Below the pieces are notes generated by a model. It had not been told where the DNA came from. It ran no database searches and saw only the letters and a list, made by a program, of their open reading frames with translations. A DNA stretch of 49,766 bases. Origin: CANGYM01 sp044372405 (lineage in GTDB: Bacteria; Pseudomonadota; Alphaproteobacteria; JAJTHO01; CANGYM01). Position 1 is the stretch's first letter. Each line of letters opens with the position of its first letter. The stretch spans positions 1-49,766 of the forward strand of contig JBILRW010000009.1 of the NCBI GenBank assembly GCA_044372405.1. The letters run 5' to 3'. Position numbers and translations under genes: made by a program. Below are positions 17,341-25,243 of this stretch, one piece after another.

Positions 17341-17832
17341 TTATAATCCTTGGGATGCGTTTTTAAGATCCAAAGCGGCTTTAGCAATGTCTATGATTGA
17401 AGCCTTTTCCTCCCCCTTGCGAAGATCTTGAAGAGCTTGAGCTGCCTCTAAAATTTCCTTTAGTTTTTCAGGGTTTATTTCCTGTGAGTTGTTTTGTTGT
17501 GACTGCTGAAGAGGAATAAATTTCTCGTATGTGTCCAACAGGGCCAAGAAATCAGTCTGATTAACTTGCGGATCACTTAGTATTTCATTGAGAAGAGTAG
17601 CTGCTTTTTGAGATATACCGTCATTCAAAATCGTTTGTTTCGCTATTTCTTGTACGCTGTGCGTATTAGATTTAATACCCAAGCTTTCCAATTCTTGAGA
17701 GCGCGTACGTTGAACGCCAATCAGAGCGACCGCCATTTCTAGGTGATCGCTAGCGTTAATTTTTTGTGCCAGTTGAGGGTTGGTTTGACCGACGAAATTT
17801 AAAAAATCCTGCATAATAAAGGGTCCATACAT
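17341..17832 (-). CDS. Hypothetical helical protein between inverted repeats
   Basis: 163 residues from ATG 17832, or 157 from a second ATG at 17814 (MQDFLNFVGQTN). Almost entirely helical, glutamine- and asparagine-rich, with no signal peptide or membrane segment. No family recognised. Neither start has a visible ribosome binding site. AT-richer than dapF and flgF on either side, and enclosed by 32-bp inverted repeats, which suggests that it arrived as a unit. Function unknown. Confidence 0.6.
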   Translation of the reverse strand: MYGPFIMQDFLNFVGQTNPQLAQKINASDHLEMAVALIGVQRTRSQELESLGIKSNTHSVQEIAKQTILNDGISQKAATLLNEILSDPQVNQTDFLALLDTYEKFIPLQQSQQNNSQEINPEKLKEILEAAQALQDLRKGEEKASIIDIAKAALDLKNASQGL

Positions 17833-17894
17833 TTAAAATGAAAACCATTATCGGTACTTTTTTTTAAAAAGTCAAATGCTTTTTCACAGCAAAC

Positions 17895-17926
17895 CAGTCA
17901 CCCGTCACCTGTAACCCGTCACCTGC
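17895..17926 (-). repeat. Right 32-bp inverted repeat
   Basis: Inverted partner of 17247-17278. It ends 4 bp before the sigma-54 type promoter of flgF, in the zone where activator sites could lie. Confidence 0.75.
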
Positions 17927-17929
17927 TCT

Positions 17930-17945
17930 TGGCACACCCTTTGCA
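17930..17945 (+). promoter_or_regulatory. Sigma-54 type (-24/-12) promoter of the flgF operon
   Basis: TGGCACACCCTTTGCA matches the RpoN consensus TGGCAC-N5-TTGCW exactly, with 10 bp between the GG and GC dinucleotides. It lies 45 nt upstream of the flgF ATG. RpoN control of flagellar rod and hook genes is well established in several alphaproteobacteria. A near-match sits at the same distance upstream of fliW. Confidence 0.8.
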
Positions 17946-17990
17946 TCCCCCCATAGAAAAAACAAAACCATCATCCAAAAGGTTTTTTCT

Positions 17991-18725
17991 ATGGACTCCA
18001 CCCTTTATGTTGCGCTTTCCCATATGAATGCCATGCGGCGGCGTATGGATATGACGGCCAATAACGTGGCCAACTTGAACACCCACGGTTACCGGGAAGA
18101 AAAGCCGATGTTTCAGGAATTTCTGGCCAAAGACTTTCGCAGCCAGGGCGTTTCTTATGTTCAGGATACGCGGTCGGTACGGAATCTGAACAATGGCCCG
18201 TTGGAGGAAACGGGGCACACCTATGACGTGGCCCTGCAGGGATCGGGCTTTTTTGCCCTGAAAAATCCTACCACGGGGGAGGTCACCTATACCCGCGACG
18301 GACGGTTCCGGGTGAACAGCACGGGCCAGGTGGTCAATGGCCAGGGGCTGAGTGTCTTGGGCGATGGGGGGGCTGCCCTGTCCGTTCCCACAACGGCCAA
18401 AGACGTTATCATCACCAGTGATGGCAGCATTCTGGCCGATGCGGCCAATGTGGGGAAGCTCCAGGTGTCCCAGTTTGATAATGAATTTTTGCTGAAAAAA
18501 CTGGAGGACGGCCGCTACCAGGCCCCCCCCAATGTTCAGCCCAATGGTAAGCGCGAGGGCGTTCAGGTGTTTCAGGGCATGATTGAGGGATCCAACGTCA
18601 ATGCCATCGTGGCCCTGACTGAAATGGTAGACATCGCCCGGGGCTATGAAAGGGCCGAGCGCATTGTCAATAACGAAGACGAACGCATCCGCGATGCCGT
18701 CCGGAAACTCAGCGGTCGTAATTAA
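17991..18725 (+). CDS. flgF: Flagellar basal-body rod protein FlgF
   Basis: 244 residues. Proximal rod subunit of the flagellar basal body, exported through the flagellar type III apparatus and assembled in the periplasm. The N-terminus MDSTLYVALSHMNAM and the ANNVANLNTHGYRE motif (about 24-37) are the conserved rod/hook N-domain. GSGFFALKN lies near residue 83, and the C-terminal coiled region EMVDIARGYERAERIV is typical. First gene of a four-gene operon, 23 bp before flgG. Sigma-54 type control is indicated by the promoter at 17930. Confidence 0.95.
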   Translation: MDSTLYVALSHMNAMRRRMDMTANNVANLNTHGYREEKPMFQEFLAKDFRSQGVSYVQDTRSVRNLNNGPLEETGHTYDVALQGSGFFALKNPTTGEVTYTRDGRFRVNSTGQVVNGQGLSVLGDGGAALSVPTTAKDVIITSDGSILADAANVGKLQVSQFDNEFLLKKLEDGRYQAPPNVQPNGKREGVQVFQGMIEGSNVNAIVALTEMVDIARGYERAERIVNNEDERIRDAVRKLSGRN

Positions 18726-18748
18726 TTATTTTTCAAGGAGATTTCCCT

Positions 18749-19531
18749 ATGCAAGCCCTTAACATCGCCGCCACCGGAATGTCCGCCCAGGAAACCAACG
18801 TTTCTGTCATTTCCAACAACATTGCCAACATGACCACCACGGGCTTTAAACGCCAGCGGGCGGAATTTCAGGATTTGATGTACGAACAATTTCGGCGCGT
18901 GGGAACCAATTCTAGCGACGCCGATACCTTGGTGCCCACAGGAATTCAGATTGGCTTGGGGGTTAAAACCGGGGCCATTTACCGTATCTTAGAGCAAGGC
19001 ACGCTGGAACAAACCGGTAACCCCCTGGATATGGCCATTACCGGCGATGGGTATTTTCAGGTGACGATGCCCAATGGCGATATTGCCTATAGCCGCTCTG
19101 GGTCTTTGCAGCTCAACGATGCCGGGGAAATTGTCACCAAGGATGGGTATAAATTAGAGCCCGTCATCAGCATCCCCAACAACGCGGTGGATATCACCAT
19201 CAATGCCTCCGGCGAAGTCGCCGTGAAACAAGATGGACAAATTCAGCCCGCTGTGGTCGGTCAAATTGAACTGGCCAAATTCGTGAATGGTGCGGGGCTG
19301 GAGGCCACCGGTGATGGCTATTTCTTAGAAACCCCAGCCTCTGGCGCGCCCACCGTGGATGTGGCCCAGGCAGAGGGCTATGGAAAAATCAATCAGGGCT
19401 TTTTGGAAAGCTCCAACGTCAATCCCGTCAATGAACTGACCAATTTGATTAAGGCCCAGCGGTCCTATGAGTTAAACTCAAAGGTCATCAAAACCACCGA
19501 TGAAATGATGCAAACCCGAAATCAGGCGTAA
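18749..19531 (+). CDS. flgG: Flagellar basal-body rod protein FlgG
   Basis: 260 residues, the standard length. Distal rod subunit linking the motor to the hook. The N-terminus MQALNIAATGMSAQETNVSV with SNNIANMTTTGFKRQRAEFQ, the GDGYFQV motif near 103-109, and the C-terminal SNVNPVNELTNLIKAQRSYE are diagnostic. A good AAGGAG site precedes the ATG. Its TAA shares a base with the flgA start. Confidence 0.97.
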   Translation: MQALNIAATGMSAQETNVSVISNNIANMTTTGFKRQRAEFQDLMYEQFRRVGTNSSDADTLVPTGIQIGLGVKTGAIYRILEQGTLEQTGNPLDMAITGDGYFQVTMPNGDIAYSRSGSLQLNDAGEIVTKDGYKLEPVISIPNNAVDITINASGEVAVKQDGQIQPAVVGQIELAKFVNGAGLEATGDGYFLETPASGAPTVDVAQAEGYGKINQGFLESSNVNPVNELTNLIKAQRSYELNSKVIKTTDEMMQTRNQA

Positions 19532-20013
19532 TGATTATGACGTTTTTTCTTAGTCTTTTGATGGTGATGTTTTCACTCTCAGGGGTCGCACTGGCTGCCG
19601 AGGAAGAAACCATGGACGTCTATGTCCCCGCCCGTGTCTTGTCAGTGGGGGAGATTATTGCCGAGGGGGATTTGGAGTCCATCACCGTTTCTGAGCGTGA
19701 CGTTTCCAGCAACGCCGTGGTGGATCTGAAATCCCTGGTGGGGATGGAGGTCAAACGCACCCTGCGCGAGGGCTTGGTCATTCGTAAAAACGCCATTGCC
19801 GCCCCCACGTTGGTGCATAAAAAGGAACTGGTCACCTTAACAGTGGAAACAGGCCAAATGAAACTCACCGCCCAGGGCCAGGCCATGGACGATGGCGCCA
19901 TGGATGATGTGATTCGTGTGATGAATCTCAGCAGCAAAAAAATCATTTCCGCCGTGGTGAACGGCAAACAATCGGCCAAAGTCGTTGTGGCCAGTGAAGA
20001 GGTTTCCCAATGA
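19531..20013 (+). CDS. flgA: Flagellar P-ring assembly chaperone FlgA
   Basis: 160 residues. A periplasmic chaperone that helps FlgI build the P ring. N-terminal signal peptide (FFLSLLMVMFSLSGVALA, about 5-22), then an SAF-type domain (VPARVLSVGEIIAEGDLE) and a C-terminal beta-rich part (LTAQGQAMDDGAMDD). Its short form is normal for alphaproteobacteria. The start overlaps the flgG stop and its own TGA overlaps the flgH ATG. flgI is not seen in this window. Confidence 0.9.
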   Translation: MIMTFFLSLLMVMFSLSGVALAAEEETMDVYVPARVLSVGEIIAEGDLESITVSERDVSSNAVVDLKSLVGMEVKRTLREGLVIRKNAIAAPTLVHKKELVTLTVETGQMKLTAQGQAMDDGAMDDVIRVMNLSSKKIISAVVNGKQSAKVVVASEEVSQ

Positions 20014-20753
20014 TTCGTTTTTGCCTTTTGATCGTTCTTTGTTTGTCGCTGAATGCGTGCGCGTCTTTGTGGGATCGGGCGTCCCGGGTGGGACAGCCAC
20101 CGGAAATGAGCACCATTGAAAACCCCACCCAGGCGGCGGGGTATCGCCCCGTCTCCATTCCCGTTCCCGGCCCCATTGCTGAGGCCCCCGCGGCCACGGG
20201 GTCCCTGTGGCGCCAGGGCAGCAAGTCGTTTTTTAAGGATTTGCGCGCTAACGATGTGGGGGATCTGCTCACCGTTAATGTCACCATTAACGATGATGCC
20301 AAGTTGGATAATACGTCAGAGCGTTCGCGTGCCAATAGTGAATCACTAGCCGTGCCCAATGTTTTGGGCTTTGAAAGCTATTTGGGGAAAATTTTGCCCG
20401 ATGCCGTGGATCCCACAAACCTGGTGGATACCAGCAGTGATCTCAGCAACAAAAGTGATGGCAAAATTGACCGCAAAGAGGAAATCAACCTGAAAGTGGC
20501 CGCCATTGTCACACAAAAACTGCCCAATGGGAACCTGGTCATCCTGGGTCGTCAAGAAGTCCGCGTGAACTACGAAGTCCGCGAGCTGCAAATTGCGGGG
20601 ATTATCCGTCCGGAAGATATCACAAACCAGAACACCATTGCCTATGATCAAATTGCTGAGGCCCGGATTTCCTACGGCGGTCGCGGTCACATCAGTGACA
20701 TTCAGGGCGCCCGTTACGGGTCGGAGATGCTGGATATCTTGCTGCCGTTTTGA
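20010..20753 (+). CDS. flgH: Flagellar L-ring lipoprotein FlgH
   Basis: 247 residues. Forms the outer-membrane bushing of the flagellum. A lipoprotein signal peptide (CLLIVLCLSLNAC) puts the lipidated cysteine at residue 17. The mature protein shows the family's RANDVGDLLTVNVTINDDA region and the C-terminal AEARISYGGRGHISD. The presence of L-ring genes implies a complete Gram-negative envelope with an outer membrane. Last gene of the flgF-G-A-H run; translation is coupled to flgA by an ATGA overlap. Confidence 0.96.
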   Translation: MIRFCLLIVLCLSLNACASLWDRASRVGQPPEMSTIENPTQAAGYRPVSIPVPGPIAEAPAATGSLWRQGSKSFFKDLRANDVGDLLTVNVTINDDAKLDNTSERSRANSESLAVPNVLGFESYLGKILPDAVDPTNLVDTSSDLSNKSDGKIDRKEEINLKVAAIVTQKLPNGNLVILGRQEVRVNYEVRELQIAGIIRPEDITNQNTIAYDQIAEARISYGGRGHISDIQGARYGSEMLDILLPF

Positions 20754-20777
20754 TGGCATAGCGCTATAGTTATCCCA

Positions 20778-20806
20778 TGGACTCTGCCCTGTGACTCTGG
20801 TATACT
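20778..20806 (+). promoter_or_regulatory. Promoter of the response regulator, likely giving a leaderless mRNA
   Basis: TGGACT at 20778-20783, a 17-bp spacer, then TATACT at 20801-20806. The ATG lies only 7 nt after the -10 box, at the expected transcription start, and no Shine-Dalgarno sequence precedes it. Confidence 0.55.
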
Positions 20807-20813
20807 TTTTTCC

Positions 20814-21200
20814 ATGAGTCCGAAAAAAGTCCTGATCGTTGATGATGAAGCGTACATCCGCATCCTGCTGGAGCAAACGCTGGAGGATCTTGAAGATCAC
20901 AACGTAGCCCTGCTCATGGGTAGCAATGGTCATCAGGCCGTGGATTTGGCGGATCAGCAACATCCCGATGTCATTGTCATGGACGTGATGATGCCGGAAA
21001 TGGATGGTTTTGATGCGTGTCAAAAAATTAAACATTTGTCGGCAAGCTATAATCCGTATATCATTCTGCTCACCGCACGGGGCCAAAGCGCAGATCGCAT
21101 TCATGGTCACGATGTGGGGGCGGATGATTATGTGACAAAACCGTTTGATCCGGATGCCTTATTGGCCAAGGTCGCGTCGGTTTTATCCGTGACGGTATAG
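20814..21200 (+). CDS. Single-domain response regulator (CheY-like receiver)
   Basis: 128 residues, only a receiver domain. The acidic pocket (D10, D11), phospho-acceptor D57 in VIVMDVMMP, T87 and K109 (TKPFDP) are all present, so it should be phosphorylated by a histidine kinase. It has no output domain, so it acts by protein contact. The following gene, 10 bp downstream, is a nucleotidyl cyclase and is the obvious candidate partner. No kinase is encoded nearby. Confidence 0.93.
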   Translation: MSPKKVLIVDDEAYIRILLEQTLEDLEDHNVALLMGSNGHQAVDLADQQHPDVIVMDVMMPEMDGFDACQKIKHLSASYNPYIILLTARGQSADRIHGHDVGADDYVTKPFDPDALLAKVASVLSVTV

Positions 21201-21210
21201 CGAGGGCCCC

Positions 21211-22527
21211 ATGCACGCCAAAGGGCGTAAACTGCTGCGAACACTGAAAGATTCAGGGCTTCTCTCGTCGCTGATACAGACATTGCTGGCCTCCAGTCTT
21301 GCCGTTTTATTGGAAGATACGGTGGTTTATACCTGGGAAGAGGAGGGATCCGTAGATCCTTCCATGCCCACCCATTTTCTAACATCCGGAAATTTATCCC
21401 TGGTTTATCAAACGGACAAAGACGTTCCGGAAGATATTTTACATCTTTGTCGGACCGTTTTGGCGGCGCTGGATCATCATACGACGCTACAATACGAACT
21501 TTCTTCCGAAGTTCTGGAAATGTACCGGGATCAAAATACGCTGCTGGATGCGGCCAAAACATTTTCCAAAATTTTGGATCGCAATCATTTGTTGGAACAG
21601 GCCATTGATTTTATTGATCATTGGACGGATGCGTTTATTGTGAATCCTGCGGGGACGGTGGTGGTTTCCAACGTTCGGGACATTCGTGTGGATAAGGTGG
21701 TTTCTGCGCCCTGGCATGAACAGGCCACCATTGACAATACCCCTTCTGATGGCCGGCATCCTCGGCTTTATTTCCCCATACCGGTGGAGGCCGCGGCCCC
21801 GCTGATGATGGTGTTAACGCGCAAAGAACCCTTTCGCACGGTGGAGGTCCAGCGGTTAACCCTGATGGGGTCCCTGCTGGCGTCGTATTTGGATGCCCTG
21901 CATTATTTGCGCGAACGTCAGATGCTGTCCCGGTATATGCCCCAAACGGTGGTGGAGGGGATGCTGCAAAACCCCACGTTGGACCTGGGGGGAACGGAAC
22001 GTCACGTGACGGTGCTGTTTACGGATATTCGGGACTTTACGGGGATCACCCAGCGGCTGGGCGCGGCAAAGACGGTGTCGCTCCTGAACATGGTTTATGA
22101 ATTGATTGTGGAGGATATCCGGTCCTGCAAAGGCATCGTCGATAAATATATGGGGGATGGGGTGCTGGCCGTTTTTGGAACCCCCATTCCCACCCATGAA
22201 CACGCCACCATGGCGTATCGCGCCGCCCGTCAGATTCACGAACGCCTGCGGTTGCACCAAAGTCGTTTTTTGCACCCCATTGAGGTGGGCATTACCCTGT
22301 CCACGGGCAATGTTATTTCCGGAAATATCGGGGTTCACGACCGCATGGATTACACCGTTATCGGTAACTGTGTGAATTATGCCGTAAAATTACAGGCCTT
22401 TTGCAAAAAATACACCTGCCCCATTCTGATGGACCGCGCTACTTATAATGCCCTGAACGATCAAGATAAAAAAGAGTGCCAGGACCTGGATCACATTCTG
22501 TACGGGGTGTGGCCGGGGGGGGGGTAG
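21211..22527 (+). CDS. Class III adenylate/guanylate cyclase with N-terminal sensor region
   Basis: 438 residues. The C-terminal catalytic domain (about 262-435) has both metal-binding aspartates, D272 in LFTDIRDF and D316 in KYMGDG, the base-contacting lysine K312, and N389 in NCVNYA. It should therefore be active, making cAMP (lysine at the specificity site favours ATP). Residues 115-235 look like a GAF-type domain (FIVNPAGTVVVSN), preceded by helical segments, with no membrane spans, so the protein is cytoplasmic. Probably cotranscribed with the response regulator upstream. The gene ends 9 bp before the convergent pentapeptide-repeat gene. Confidence 0.9.
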   Translation: MHAKGRKLLRTLKDSGLLSSLIQTLLASSLAVLLEDTVVYTWEEEGSVDPSMPTHFLTSGNLSLVYQTDKDVPEDILHLCRTVLAALDHHTTLQYELSSEVLEMYRDQNTLLDAAKTFSKILDRNHLLEQAIDFIDHWTDAFIVNPAGTVVVSNVRDIRVDKVVSAPWHEQATIDNTPSDGRHPRLYFPIPVEAAAPLMMVLTRKEPFRTVEVQRLTLMGSLLASYLDALHYLRERQMLSRYMPQTVVEGMLQNPTLDLGGTERHVTVLFTDIRDFTGITQRLGAAKTVSLLNMVYELIVEDIRSCKGIVDKYMGDGVLAVFGTPIPTHEHATMAYRAARQIHERLRLHQSRFLHPIEVGITLSTGNVISGNIGVHDRMDYTVIGNCVNYAVKLQAFCKKYTCPILMDRATYNALNDQDKKECQDLDHILYGVWPGGG

Positions 22528-22536
22528 TTTGCCCGT

Positions 22537-24627
22537 TTACAAGGACATCCCCAGTTGCTTGGCTTCCAGTAATGACGCAAGCTGCAGGTCCTGGGATTTG
22601 GTTGACCAGGGGACGTTGGGATTATTGTGCAACTCGCCCCCCAAAGGACAACCGATGCTGTCTTGGGATAACAAGTCTGGAATTATCAGGCCACTCACGT
22701 TAGAGGAACACGGGATATAAATCAGGGATTCCTGGTGATAGGAGGTTTCATCCACATAAATCTCATTGGGGTTGGGGTGTGTGGCATGGACGCGGCTGCT
22801 ATGGGCGATTTCGATGTCGGTGGCCGTTTCTGAAAACTGTAGCGTATCCGCAAGGGTTGCAACGAATATTACCTTGTTAACGGTAGCATCGCGCATATCC
22901 AGTTTGGATACTTTACAGTGTGAAAAAATTCCACTAATGGTTGTTTCTCTTAACTCAATAGGGCCATCCCAAGTGGATTGATGCATATAGTGTATGTTGA
23001 AATTGGCCCAGCTCATATCCATGGGCTTGCTATGCAAGGGACCCATGCGGCAATTGATGAACCGCGCGTTGGCTAAATTAGCCATCCTTAGATCGGTACC
23101 ACGAAGATCAACGCCATAAAAAACAGCCCCCGAAAAATCACCCTCAGAAAGGTCTGCTTCCCGTAAATCGGTGTATGCGAAAACCGCATCAGCGGCGTTG
23201 ACCCCGGTAAGATTGCCTTTTTGCAGGCCTGAACAGAGAAAGGCCCCAGCGAGATTCTGCTGGGAAAAATCACCGCCGGGTCGGCGTCCCTCGACAATCG
23301 GGGCGCCCGCCAGTTCGGCGCGACGGCGCAGGGCATCAAAATCAATCTGACCAAAGGCATCATAAGCCTCAAACAGCTCTCCGGCGGTGGCATATTGAAT
23401 GGGCTGTTGTGCAGGCAGAATCAATACAGATTGCTCTGGTTGTTCTGTTGGCAAATAGGAACATTGGCTTTCGTTTAGTTGAAGTTGTGTAACAATCTGT
23501 TTTAAAATTTTTGTTTGACGTGGTTGCCATTCCATTCCAGCAATGCGAGGCGTTAATTGATCAATCATACGCCCCAACTCTCCGGCAGGGACATTTTGGA
23601 AACGCTTCAGTGTTGTTTCCAAGGATTCTTTTGGATGAACGACGGTTGTTTTGGTATCCACCTCTGGCAAGGCCTTTTGGTTTGAAAAATCGGTCGTGCT
23701 CAGATTCCATCCCTCAAGATGAGGTTGCCCATATCCTGCTCCGAATTGAGCTCCATTGTTAATAAGAAACGCCAATACTTTTTCTCTGGGTTTCAGGTTT
23801 TTTGCCTCCCATGGCTTTTTATTTAGTTTTGGCCAGTTTTGTTCTATCGTCGAGATTACATAGAAAGTGATGGGTGGCTTTACGCGCTCACAGAACGTCA
23901 CGATAGACTGCCATACCAGGTCATTGGTTTCAGACACCGGGTTGTCAAACAGGTCTTCCGGCATTTTATTTTGTTGTTTTCTTATGGACGCTAACAACAA
24001 AAGTCGGTCTAGAATAGAGTCCTTATCATAGAGCGTTTCAGGGGCATGCTCGCACAATATGTGCAGTGTTTCTAAGCTTGAACGATAATGCGTATTCCTT
24101 TCGGGGGTGTCCGTAGGAAGATATTGCCATAATAATTCAGTATAAACACTGAAAGGAGTATCATTGCTAAGATTGTGCACATGAAAGGGGCCATGACGGG
24201 TTTCAAGATACGCGAGGGATTTTACATATTTTTCTACATCATTGTCACGAATTTGGAGCAGCATGCCCCCATAAGCACGTGCAATCATCCCCTTGGTGTA
24301 TTGTCCTGCTTTAGAGAGGGTGTAATCGATAACAGCACTCAGTTTTTCTTGAGTTGAGTAAGAGTAATCTGCCTGTCGAATTCCCTCTAAATATCTAGAA
24401 AGGGCTTCTACTGTACTATTAACACCCATCCTCATTGCCGTGTGAATTGATTCCCACGATTCGTATTTGTTATTCTTAAAAGAGACATAGGCTTCTTCTA
24501 TGGCGTTGGCGAACTCTAAAAATAAGGGGTCTTCTGCTGCCAAATCCTGTACGGTCGTGTTCTTATCCAGGATTAGGTCTCTTATGGTATCGTAAATGGG
24601 ATCCTTCATGGCATCAGAATCAATCAT
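22537..24627 (-). CDS. Pentapeptide-repeat protein with large helical N-terminus
   Basis: 696 residues. Residues 1-440 are mainly helical, with no known domain. About 453-545 carry A(D/N)LxX-type pentapeptide repeats (NLAGAFLC, NLTGVN, DLREADLSEGDF, DLRGTDLRMANL), which fold as a right-handed quadrilateral beta helix. The C-terminal 150 residues continue a beta-rich pattern. No signal peptide. Such helices mediate protein contacts; some mimic DNA, but nothing here points to that. The start could be ATG 24627 or ATG 24609; neither has a clear ribosome binding site. A host-interaction role is possible but only a guess. Confidence 0.75.
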   Translation of the reverse strand: MIDSDAMKDPIYDTIRDLILDKNTTVQDLAAEDPLFLEFANAIEEAYVSFKNNKYESWESIHTAMRMGVNSTVEALSRYLEGIRQADYSYSTQEKLSAVIDYTLSKAGQYTKGMIARAYGGMLLQIRDNDVEKYVKSLAYLETRHGPFHVHNLSNDTPFSVYTELLWQYLPTDTPERNTHYRSSLETLHILCEHAPETLYDKDSILDRLLLLASIRKQQNKMPEDLFDNPVSETNDLVWQSIVTFCERVKPPITFYVISTIEQNWPKLNKKPWEAKNLKPREKVLAFLINNGAQFGAGYGQPHLEGWNLSTTDFSNQKALPEVDTKTTVVHPKESLETTLKRFQNVPAGELGRMIDQLTPRIAGMEWQPRQTKILKQIVTQLQLNESQCSYLPTEQPEQSVLILPAQQPIQYATAGELFEAYDAFGQIDFDALRRRAELAGAPIVEGRRPGGDFSQQNLAGAFLCSGLQKGNLTGVNAADAVFAYTDLREADLSEGDFSGAVFYGVDLRGTDLRMANLANARFINCRMGPLHSKPMDMSWANFNIHYMHQSTWDGPIELRETTISGIFSHCKVSKLDMRDATVNKVIFVATLADTLQFSETATDIEIAHSSRVHATHPNPNEIYVDETSYHQESLIYIPCSSNVSGLIIPDLLSQDSIGCPLGGELHNNPNVPWSTKSQDLQLASLLEAKQLGMSL

Positions 24628-24740
24628 AAGAATCGGGATCTATTTCATAAAAAAACTCCAAGGATTATATATTTGATTAATATAAAAATCAATAAAATAA
24701 TTTAAACTATTTTGCAAGGATTTGTATTGAGATAGCAAGG

Positions 24741-24776
24741 GCCGAGCCCCCCCCCCGTTGTGGGAGGGGGGGCGGC
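24741..24776 (-). terminator. GC-rich hairpin downstream of rpsP
   Basis: GCCGAGCCCCC and GGGGGGGCGGC form a long stem around a GTTGTG loop about 30 bp beyond the rpsP stop. No U-tract follows on the minus strand, so it may be an mRNA-end stabilising structure rather than an intrinsic terminator. Confidence 0.35.
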
Positions 24777-24808
24777 AAACGCGGGAACGTACCCGTTGGG
24801 GGACCCGA

Positions 24809-25198
24809 TCAACCCTCAGCCGCAGCGTCCGATCCACCGGCAGCAGCCTCAGCGCGTTTGGCGGCCTTGGCGGCGCGTTGCTGCGCGCGTTCCTGGGCTT
24901 TTTTGCCAGGTAATGCTTTTTGGGCGTTGTTGCGGGGGGCGGGTTTTTCCACCAGGCCGGCGTTGGCCAGGAACGTCACCACGCGGTCCGTGGGCTGGGC
25001 GCCGGCTTTCAGCCAGTAGGCTGCGCGTTCGGTGTTGAGTACCACCCGTTGTTCGTGCTCACGGGGCAGCATGGGGTTGTAGGTGCCGATTTTTTCCAAA
25101 AAGTTCCCGTCGCGGGGACTGCGGGCGTCTGAGGCCACGATTTGGTAAAAGGGACGTTTTTTGGTGCCGCCGCGGGCCAATCTTAATTTAACAGCCAT
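24809..25198 (-). CDS. rpsP: 30S ribosomal protein S16
   Basis: 129 residues. Binds 16S rRNA early in small-subunit assembly. The first 80 residues are the conserved S16 fold (AVKLRLARGGTKKRPFYQIV at the start, then LNTERAAYWLKAGAQPTD). The last 45 residues are an Ala/Lys/Arg-rich extension, commonly seen in alphaproteobacteria. It follows ffh by 45 bp. The usual downstream rimM-trmD-rplS genes are absent here; an orphan pentapeptide-repeat gene takes their place. Confidence 0.97.
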   Translation of the reverse strand: MAVKLRLARGGTKKRPFYQIVASDARSPRDGNFLEKIGTYNPMLPREHEQRVVLNTERAAYWLKAGAQPTDRVVTFLANAGLVEKPAPRNNAQKALPGKKAQERAQQRAAKAAKRAEAAAGGSDAAAEG

Positions 25199-25243
25199 GA
25201 GAGTAAAGTTCCTTGTGTTTTGAGGTTATCGAAAAAAATCAGG

